DNA from: DATFGK01 sp046712825
GTDB lineage: Bacteria; Actinomycetota; AC-67
Assembly: GCA_046712825.1 (NCBI GenBank)
Contig: JBKKCR010000071.1
Coordinates: forward strand, 1 to 7,610
Length of the DNA: 7,610 bases
Direction: 5' to 3'
A program made the position numbers and the translations under genes. The notes beneath the pieces were generated by a model that was not told where the DNA came from, did not search any database, and worked only from the letters and a program-made list of their open reading frames with translations. Shown piece by piece: positions 1 through 4,531 of the stretch; the stretch's first letter is position 1, and every line of letters starts with the position of its first letter.

Positions 1-32
1 CCGGGGGGGGGGGGGCGGGGGCGGGGGGGGGC
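1..32. repeat. G-homopolymer-rich tract at the window edge
   Basis: Thirty-two bases at the left edge are almost pure G on the plus strand, interrupted only by the opening CC and single Cs at 16 and 22. Read in the frame of the ATPase gene on the minus strand they give a run of Pro with two Ala. This directly follows a normal ATPase segment (MNRTH..., an alpha/beta nucleotide-binding core feature), where a variable linker would be tolerable. It may therefore be a real proline-rich loop, or low-quality sequence at a contig end. Confidence 0.6.
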
Positions 33-925
33 CGCGGGTCCTCGAGCCCGGCGACCGACGCGACGTCGTGCGTTCGGTTCATGACCACGCCGCCGAGCGG
101 CATCTTCTCGTCCCCGAGCCGCTGCACGAAATAGCGCGCCTCGCGCAGCGACGCTTCTTGCGGAGCCGAGACGACAACGAACGCCGTTCGTCGCGCGGCG
201 AGCAGGTCGTAGACGCGCTTCGACCGCTCCTTGAACGTGTCGTACATCCCCTCGAACGCGAGGAAGAAGTTCGCGACGTCCGAGAGCAGCTCGCTGCCTG
301 TGATCCTGGTGGCGACCTTCAGGAAAGCTTTGGCGCCGAAGTTCACCGCTTTCATGTACGTCTTGCCGGCCTGGAGGTACGGCCAGAGCAGCAGGCGCAA
401 GAACCGGCCTTCGAGGAAGTCGGTAACCTTCTTCGGCGCGTCGAGGAAGTCGAGCGCGCTCCGGGTGGGCGGCGTGTCGAGCACGATCAGCTCCCAACGC
501 CCTTCCTCGTGGAGCTCCCAGAGCTTCTCCATCGCCATGTACTCCTGCGTGCCTGCGAGCGTCGAGGAGATGTGTTGGTAGAAGGGGTTCGCGAAGATCT
601 TCTCCGCGCGGTCGGGCGACGTCATGTCGAGGATCATGTCGTCGAACGTCGACTTCATGTCGAGCATCATCCCCCACAGCTCGCCCGGTGGCTTCTGCCG
701 GCGCTCGCCCTCGAGTGGGATGCGCTTCGGGGTGTTGTCGAGGGCGTCCAGGCCGAGCGACTGCGCGAGTCGTCGCGCCGGATCGATCGTGAGAACGATG
801 ACGCGCCGTCCTTCGTCGGCGGCGCGAACGGCCAGTGCGGCGGCCGTCGTCGTCTTGCCGACGCCGCCGGGTCCCACGCACACGAGCACATGACGCTCGG
901 CGAGGAGCTGCGAGAGAGCGCTCAT
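1..925 (-). CDS. ArsA/Get3-family ATPase, second of a pair (3' end cut by window edge)
   Basis: Cytosolic P-loop ATPase of the ArsA/Get3 (SIMIBI) class. About 308 residues are visible from the ATG at 925; the C-terminus lies beyond position 1. Residues 18-26 form the P-loop GPGGVGKTT, with Walker lysine K24. TIDPARRL at 45-53 gives the switch-I aspartate D48, and DTPPTR at 150-155 is switch II. The P-loop has Pro19 where ArsA, Get3 and MinD have the intermonomer 'signature' lysine. The start overlaps the stop of the upstream ATPase as ATGA, and an AGGGGG ribosome-binding site (933-938) lies 7 nt before it. The gene is therefore very likely co-translated with its partner. Adjacent ArsA pairs of this kind occur next to whiB4 in mycobacteria (Rv3679/Rv3680, studied as Get3-like BagA/BagB). 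No arsenic genes are nearby and no metalloid-binding cysteine cluster is seen, so arsenite transport is unlikely. The last visible residues are a Pro/Ala run encoded by the G tract at 1-32 and are less certain. Confidence 0.9.
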   Translation of the reverse strand, partial: MSALSQLLAERHVLVCVGPGGVGKTTTAAALAVRAADEGRRVIVLTIDPARRLAQSLGLDALDNTPKRIPLEGERRQKPPGELWGMMLDMKSTFDDMILDMTSPDRAEKIFANPFYQHISSTLAGTQEYMAMEKLWELHEEGRWELIVLDTPPTRSALDFLDAPKKVTDFLEGRFLRLLLWPYLQAGKTYMKAVNFGAKAFLKVATRITGSELLSDVANFFLAFEGMYDTFKERSKRVYDLLAARRTAFVVVSAPQEASLREARYFVQRLGDEKMPLGGVVMNRTHDVASVAGLEDPRPPPAPAPPPP

Positions 926-1908
926 CCGATCGCCCCCTGGGCTTCGAGCTCGGCGGACAACCGATCGATCTCTTCGCGCCCCATCCGAGGCGAGAAGATG
1001 TACGGCAGATGCAAGGACGGGATGCTCGTCTCGCGATCGAGTTCCGCGATCGCACCGCGTTGGCTGAGGGTCTTGCGCGCGTGCATCGACGTCACGCGCG
1101 CGAGCCCGTCCACCGCATCCTCGGTCAGGCGGATCCCTGCCTGCTCCGCATCGGCGGCGAGCGGCGTCGCCGCATCTTTCGCGAGGACCTTCAGTGTCGC
1201 GGGCGGGAAGACCTCGGGGAGGACGCTGTTGATCACGATGGGCCCCACGGCCACGCCCATCTTCGCGAGCGCGTCCGCCGCCTCGACCGTCTCGCGAACC
1301 GGCATGTCCTCGGGGAGCGTCACGAGCACGACCCGGCACCGCTTCGGGTCGGTCACCATGTCGAGCACTCCCTGCGCCTGCTGCCGGATCGGACCACTGC
1401 TCACGAGCTCTGTCACTGCCCGTGGCGCGTCGAGGAACCGGGGCAGCCGGCCGGTGGGCGGCGCGTCGAGGACGATCAGGTCGTACACGTAGCGGCCTTG
1501 CTGGCGGCGGCGCTCGGCCTCTTTGACCTTCCCGATCAGCAGGATGTCGCGCAGGCCGGGGGCGACGTTGGTCGCGAAGTCCACTGCTTTCGTGCCGCGG
1601 AGGACCTTGCCGACGCGGCCGATGCCGTAGAAGAGATAGAGGTACTCAACGAGCGCCTCGTCGGGCTCGACCGAGATGGCGGTGACGTTGGGCGCCAGGC
1701 GCCGCTCCTCGTAGCCGATGGGCCGCTCTCCGAAGAGTGGAGCGAGCGCCTGACGTTGCTCCACCTCGACGAGCAGCACACGCTTTCCGGCGCGGCCGGC
1801 GGCGAGCGCCAGCGCGGCGGCGACGGTGGTTTTGCCGACGCCTCCCTTGCCGGAAACGATCGCGAGCCGTGAGGCCGTCAGCGAGGCGGGCATCAGGGGG
1901 TCAATCAT
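922..1908 (-). CDS. ArsA/Get3-family ATPase, first of a pair
   Basis: A complete 328-residue P-loop ATPase of the ArsA/Get3 class, predicted cytosolic. Residues 20-28 are the deviant Walker A GKGGVGKTT, with signature lysine K21 and Walker lysine K26. DAPPTGR at 148-154 is switch II. Where canonical members have an Asp in switch I (DxDPA), this protein reads VEVEQRQ (47-53). Its partner shows the reverse pattern, with switch-I Asp present and signature Lys absent, so a heterodimer is the natural inference. Family knowledge: related pairs in M. tuberculosis (Rv3679/Rv3680) are Get3-like, and their role in membrane protein targeting or envelope stress is not settled. The start used is the ATG at 1908; a second in-frame ATG at 1893 (Met6) is equally possible. 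Neither has a clear ribosome-binding site. It is transcribed divergently from nfeD across 66 nt and overlaps the next gene by 4 nt. Confidence 0.92.
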   Translation of the reverse strand: MIDPLMPASLTASRLAIVSGKGGVGKTTVAAALALAAGRAGKRVLLVEVEQRQALAPLFGERPIGYEERRLAPNVTAISVEPDEALVEYLYLFYGIGRVGKVLRGTKAVDFATNVAPGLRDILLIGKVKEAERRRQQGRYVYDLIVLDAPPTGRLPRFLDAPRAVTELVSSGPIRQQAQGVLDMVTDPKRCRVVLVTLPEDMPVRETVEAADALAKMGVAVGPIVINSVLPEVFPPATLKVLAKDAATPLAADAEQAGIRLTEDAVDGLARVTSMHARKTLSQRGAIAELDRETSIPSLHLPYIFSPRMGREEIDRLSAELEAQGAIG

Positions 1909-1909
1909 A

Positions 1910-1921
1910 GGCGGGCCCGCC
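1910..1921. promoter_or_regulatory. 12-bp GC palindrome abutting the ATPase start
   Basis: GGCGGGCCCGCC is a perfect 12-bp palindrome lying one base upstream of the ATPase ATG at 1908, in the 66-nt divergent spacer. It could be an operator, or an RNA element that masks or exposes the start, since no Shine-Dalgarno sequence is present there. In GC-rich DNA such palindromes also arise by chance. Confidence 0.3.
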
Positions 1922-1957
1922 AGCGAACGCGCCGGAGCCGCGCGCCGCTCGAACCGC

Positions 1958-1963
1958 TATCAT
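1958..1963 (+). promoter_or_regulatory. Candidate -10 element for the NfeD gene (near-leaderless)
   Basis: TATCAT matches the actinobacterial -10 pattern TAnnnT and stands out in a GC-rich spacer. With a usual -10 to start distance, transcription would begin near 1970, only about 5 nt before the GTG at 1975. No ribosome-binding site is present, which fits leaderless or near-leaderless translation. No convincing -35 is seen. Confidence 0.45.
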
Positions 1964-1974
1964 CCGCGCTTGCC

Positions 1975-3282
1975 GTGCGCCGATTCGCGTGGCTCCTCCT
2001 CTTCCTCTCCGTGGCCGCAACCGCCTTCTCGGGGCCGGCCGTGGCCGGTGCTGCGTCGCTTCAGGAGGACGCACCTACCATCGACGTTGCCGAGGTGTTC
2101 GGGGTCCTCGATCCCCAACTGGCTGGGTTCGTTCTCGACCGCATCGAGGAAGCCAACACCGACGGAGCAGAGCTGCTCGTGCTCGAGCTGGACACGCCGG
2201 GAGCGCTCGAGGTCGACGTCCGGGAGATCATCGATGCCATCCAGGGCTCGCGGGTGCCGATCGCGGTCTGGATCGGCCCGCGAGCCGCACGCGCCCGCTC
2301 CGGCGGAGCGTTGATCGCCGCCGCCGCGCACGTGAGCGCGATCGGTCCGAGCGCTCGGCTCGGACCCGTCTTCCCGTCGGACCTCAGCATCGATCCCGAT
2401 TCGCCGGAAGGCGCGCGCGTACGCGCGGAAGACCTCGCGCTCGTCGCATCGCTTGCGCAGGGGCGGCGGCGCGGCGACCCGTCCGCGTTCTTCGACCGCT
2501 CGCTCGGCGCGAACGCATCGCTCAGCGCCGGAGCGGTGGACCTGGTCACGCCCGTCGTCGCCGAGTTGCTCACCCTTTCCGACGGTCGAACGGTCACGAC
2601 CGCTGCCGGTCCGGTGACGCTGCGGCTGCCGGAACGGGAGGCCGTGGTTCGATTCCTCAAGCCGGGCCCGATCAAAGCGTTGCTCCACACGCTGGCGACG
2701 CCGGCGCTCGCATATCTGATGCTGCTCATCGCCGCGATGCTGCTGGCCTTCGAACTGTTCCAGCCGGGTTTCGGGGTCGCCGGCGTCTCGGGCCTGCTTC
2801 TTCTGGCCGGCGCGATCTGGGGGCTGACGGTGCTCCCGGTGAGCTTGCTCGGACTGGCGCTGTTCTCGGCCGGGATCGCCCTGCTATCGGTGGACGTCGC
2901 CGTGAACGGGCTCGGCCTGCCGACGATCGCCGGTTCCGCCTTGCTCACCTACGGCTCGTTGACGATGTTCCCGGCCCCGGCCGGTGCGCTCGGCATCCGA
3001 TGGTGGCTCGTTGCGCTCGGCGTCGTCTCGACGCTGGTCTTCTTCGTTCCGGTGATGACCTTCGTGAAGCGGTCGCGGCTCTCACCGACCGAACAGAAGG
3101 AGGCGCGGGCGCTCGTCGGGCAGCCGGGGCGGGTGCGGAGCGTCCTCAACCCGGAGGGTTTCGTGTGGGTCGCCGACGAGCTGTGGCGCGCTCGCTCCGA
3201 GGATGGCGACAAAGTACGGGTCGGCGAGGACGTCGTCGTGAGCGGGATCGAGGGAAGCCTGCTCCGCGTCCGCCGCTCCTGA
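1975..3282 (+). CDS. nfeD: Long-form NfeD membrane protein (ClpP-class protease domain plus OB fold)
   Basis: A 435-residue membrane protein of the long NfeD family, linked in other bacteria to membrane quality control with stomatin or flotillin partners. Order: signal peptide (1-27, basic start then hydrophobic core); extracytoplasmic ClpP-class serine-protease domain (about 36-200); four to five membrane segments (about 241-262, 267-287, 289-310, 312-332 and 341-363); C-terminal NfeD OB-fold domain (about 378-432), with the typical LVGQPG start, ELWRARS core and final hydrophobic strand. Ser109 in SGGA aligns with the family's nucleophile motif. The position of the catalytic lysine of the archaeal protease PH1510 appears to be Arg148 here (alignment from memory), so proteolysis may be weakened or lost. 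No stomatin gene is adjacent, which is unusual. The GTG start is chosen because it begins the signal peptide and follows a -10-like box. It is divergent from the ATPase pair. Confidence 0.9.
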   Translation: MRRFAWLLLFLSVAATAFSGPAVAGAASLQEDAPTIDVAEVFGVLDPQLAGFVLDRIEEANTDGAELLVLELDTPGALEVDVREIIDAIQGSRVPIAVWIGPRAARARSGGALIAAAAHVSAIGPSARLGPVFPSDLSIDPDSPEGARVRAEDLALVASLAQGRRRGDPSAFFDRSLGANASLSAGAVDLVTPVVAELLTLSDGRTVTTAAGPVTLRLPEREAVVRFLKPGPIKALLHTLATPALAYLMLLIAAMLLAFELFQPGFGVAGVSGLLLLAGAIWGLTVLPVSLLGLALFSAGIALLSVDVAVNGLGLPTIAGSALLTYGSLTMFPAPAGALGIRWWLVALGVVSTLVFFVPVMTFVKRSRLSPTEQKEARALVGQPGRVRSVLNPEGFVWVADELWRARSEDGDKVRVGEDVVVSGIEGSLLRVRRS

Positions 3283-3494
3283 CGTCGCGACCGGCTCGGC
3301 GAGAAAAAAAGCCTTTCGAAACCCGGATACTTTTCTCAAAATACCTGGTCGCCCCTTTCCCAAAGCTGCTTCCGGCCGCAACATGTTCGCGGGTGCCATC
3401 GAAACGGAACATCCGTCCCTCCCCGGGCGTCGTATACCGGGAGAGAGGAGTTACGGCTGCGGCGAGCAAGCCCGCGAACGCCACGGCCCCATCG
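3283..3494 (+). promoter_or_regulatory. Intergenic leader and promoter region of the WhiB gene with an AT-rich patch
   Basis: No gene is seen in these 212 bases. The stretch 3301-3365 is far more AT-rich than its surroundings. It contains GAGAAAA (3301-3307) and its inverse TTTTCTC (3331-3337) flanking the palindrome TTTCGAAA (3314-3321). A TACTTT box (3328-3333) could be a -10, but there is no matching -35. No T tract follows the stem, so it is not a standard terminator for nfeD. A role as a binding site or upstream promoter element of the WhiB gene is the better guess. Confidence 0.45.
3406..3431 (+). promoter_or_regulatory. ECF-sigma-type promoter candidate upstream of the WhiB gene
   Basis: GGAAC (3406-3410), 17 nt, then CGTC (3428-3431). 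This spacing and these boxes resemble promoters of extracytoplasmic-function or stress sigma factors (GGAAC -35 with a CGTC or GTT-like -10). Transcription would begin near 3438-3440, leaving a leader of about 55 nt that opens with the purine run at 3439-3450. The match is by eye only. Confidence 0.35.
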
Positions 3495-3761
3495 ATGCGT
3501 CCGACATGGGATCTGAACCTCGTCTGGCAGTCCGAAGCCGGCTGCCGGGGCTCCGACGCGAACCTCTTCTTCTCGCCCACGCACGTGGAGACCAAGGACG
3601 AGCGGGTCGCCCGCGAGTCTCGGGCCAAAGCCGTCTGCAACGAATGCTCGGTGCGACGCGCCTGCCTCGCGTTCGCGCTTGCGACCCGCGAGTCGCACGG
3701 GATCTGGGGCGGACTTAACGAGCTCGAGCGCCGTCACGCAGCCGAGCGCACCGCCGTCTAA
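3495..3761 (+). CDS. WhiB-family iron-sulfur transcriptional regulator (WhiB4/WblA-like by context)
   Basis: An 88-residue WhiB-family protein. It has four cysteines in the family pattern: Cys17, then Cys48-x2-Cys51-x5-Cys57, which bind a redox- and NO-sensitive [4Fe-4S] cluster. GIWGG at 69-73 is the signature beta-turn that contacts the principal sigma factor. A basic C-terminal stretch (ERRHAAER) would contact DNA. It is likely a cytosolic transcription factor working with RNA polymerase. Nearby paired ArsA ATPases, which also accompany whiB4 in mycobacteria and wblA in Streptomyces, suggest that subclass, although the C-terminus is short. The ATG start places Trp5 and Trp11 before Cys17 as expected, but no ribosome-binding site precedes it. 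The purine-rich GAGAGAGGAG (3441-3450) is about 44 nt upstream and has no standard in-frame start near it. A strong hairpin follows 36 nt after the stop. Confidence 0.93.
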   Translation: MRPTWDLNLVWQSEAGCRGSDANLFFSPTHVETKDERVARESRAKAVCNECSVRRACLAFALATRESHGIWGGLNELERRHAAERTAV

Positions 3762-3797
3762 CCGCCGGCATCTCCGAGCGGGCACGGTTGCTTCCCC

Positions 3798-3830
3798 CGG
3801 GCGGAGAACCGCGTCCTGGTTCTCCGCCCG
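3798..3830 (+). terminator. Perfect 13-bp hairpin, terminator without a U tract
   Basis: CGGGCGGAGAACC (3798-3810) pairs perfectly with GGTTCTCCGCCCG (3818-3830) around a 7-nt loop. It begins 36 nt after the WhiB stop and precedes the next promoter. No T run follows. Hairpins without U tails are common as transcription ends in high-GC actinobacteria, so this probably separates the WhiB transcript from the DUF4177 unit. Confidence 0.75.
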
Positions 3831-3845
3831 ACCATCGCCCGCCAT

Positions 3846-3874
3846 TTGAGGGCCCTGCACACAAACACTAGGCT
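3846..3874 (+). promoter_or_regulatory. Housekeeping-type promoter for the DUF4177-RidA unit
   Basis: TTGAGG (3846-3851), a 17-nt spacer, then TAGGCT (3869-3874). The -35 matches TTGACA at four positions, the -10 fits TAnnnT, and the spacing is ideal. Transcription would start near 3881, giving a leader of roughly 30 nt before the GTG at 3910. The -10 is part of an inverted repeat (3869-3889). Confidence 0.6.
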
Positions 3875-3889
3875 CGCGTTCGGAGCCTA
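3869..3889. promoter_or_regulatory. Inverted repeat overlapping the -10 (operator candidate)
   Basis: TAGGCTC (3869-3875) and GAGCCTA (3883-3889) form a perfect 7-bp inverted repeat with 7 nt between. It covers the proposed -10 and the predicted transcription start. Its place suits a repressor binding site. A hairpin in the RNA is less likely because the left arm would lie upstream of the transcription start. Confidence 0.4.
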
Positions 3890-3898
3890 ACGCGATCT

Positions 3899-3904
3899 GG
3901 AGGT
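3899..3904 (+). promoter_or_regulatory. Strong ribosome-binding site for the DUF4177 gene
   Basis: GGAGGT lies 5 nt before the GTG at 3910. It is the best Shine-Dalgarno match in the window and decides the start of this very short gene. Confidence 0.75.
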
Positions 3905-3909
3905 GTCCT

Positions 3910-4065
3910 GTGCAGCAGTGGGAGTACGCATCCGCACCGCTCGTTCCGCATGCCGTGCAAGAGATCCTCAATAACTGGGGCGACGACGGCTGGGAGCTCG
4001 TCCAGATCTACCAGCCGGGGGACGTGCCGGGCACCGTCGCCGTCTTCAAGCGGGCGAAGGCGTAA
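3910..4065 (+). CDS. Small DUF4177-type protein, 51 residues
   Basis: A short protein opening MQQWEYA and containing DDGWELVQIY (25-34) and a final hydrophobic strand, VAVFKR (43-48). The WEY start and GWELV core are the hallmarks of DUF4177-like small proteins, whose function is unknown. The fold expected is a small alpha/beta unit, with no membrane segment or cysteine. Mycobacteria have a very similar small protein (Rv3678A, from memory) beside their ArsA pair, which supports a real, conserved gene. The GTG start follows a near-perfect ribosome-binding site, and a sigma70-like promoter with an overlapping inverted repeat lies upstream. The stop is one base from the GTG of the RidA gene, so the two are almost certainly one transcript with coupled translation. 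Confidence 0.88.
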   Translation: MQQWEYASAPLVPHAVQEILNNWGDDGWELVQIYQPGDVPGTVAVFKRAKA

Positions 4066-4066
4066 C

Positions 4067-4531
4067 GTGCCGACCCCGGAGGAACGCCTCGTCGAGCTCG
4101 GGCTGACCCTGCCGGAGCCGCCGACCGCGATCGCGGCGTACGTCCCCGCCGTCGTTCACGCCGGACTGATCTGGGTGTCCGGGCAGGTCCCCATCCGCGA
4201 CGGAGGGCTGCCGCGGCTCGGGCTCGTCGGACGGGATATCTCCGTTGAGGAAGCGGCGGAGGAAGCCCGATTCTGCGCGCTGAACGCGCTCGCGCAGCTC
4301 AAAGCCGCGGCGGGTTCGCTCGGGCAGATCGAACGCATCGTGAAACTCACCGTGTTCGTGGCGTCGAGCGCCGGGTTCCACGCTCAGCCGTTGGTCGCCA
4401 ACGGCGCGAGCGAGCTGTTTCAAGCGGTGTTCGGCGAGCAAGGCCGCCACGCCCGCTCCGCGGTCGGGGTCGCCGAGCTTCCGCTCGGGGCGCCGGTCGA
4501 GGTCGAGGTGATCGCGGCGCTGCGTGGCTAA
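4067..4531 (+). CDS. RidA/YjgF/YER057c-family protein (longer subgroup)
   Basis: A 154-residue protein of the RidA family. RidA members are trimeric cytosolic proteins; the best-known ones hydrolyse reactive enamine or imine intermediates from PLP enzymes. Visible family features are the early strand GLIWVSGQVP (33-42), the helix ARFCALNALAQLKAA (67-81), VKLTVFVAS (92-100), and the C-terminal HARSAVGVAELPLGAPVEVEVIAAL (128-152, given here as its key elements). Arg130 sits where the substrate-carboxylate-binding Arg of active RidA proteins lies, so deaminase activity is possible. The length and the opening ERLxELGLxLPEPP resemble the longer actinobacterial YER057c-like subgroup (Rv3678c-like), whose substrate is unknown. 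It starts with GTG one base after the DUF4177 stop and has only a weak ribosome-binding site. Its TAA overlaps the selB stop on the other strand. Confidence 0.92.
   Translation: MPTPEERLVELGLTLPEPPTAIAAYVPAVVHAGLIWVSGQVPIRDGGLPRLGLVGRDISVEEAAEEARFCALNALAQLKAAAGSLGQIERIVKLTVFVASSAGFHAQPLVANGASELFQAVFGEQGRHARSAVGVAELPLGAPVEVEVIAALRG

Noticed and set aside
68..1872. Long plus-strand open frames opposite the two ATPases
   Set aside because: The minus-strand frames carry intact P-loop and switch motifs; the plus-strand frames are low-complexity antisense shadows with no ribosome-binding site.
1..1908. Arsenic-resistance (arsenite efflux) role for the ArsA-like genes
   Set aside because: No arsB, arsR, arsC or arsD is nearby, no metalloid-binding cysteine cluster is visible, and the pair matches the Get3-like actinobacterial type found by whiB4.
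3301..3337. Intrinsic terminator for nfeD from the GAGAAAA / TTTTCTC arms
   Set aside because: The stem is a weak 7-bp AT-rich pairing with a 23-nt loop and no T run after it, so it does not fit an intrinsic terminator.
1989..3494. Extension of the WhiB frame far upstream through nfeD (a 590-codon open frame ending in WhiB)
   Set aside because: The upstream part is an Arg-rich out-of-frame shadow of nfeD. WhiB similarity starts only around the Trp residues just after the ATG at 3495.
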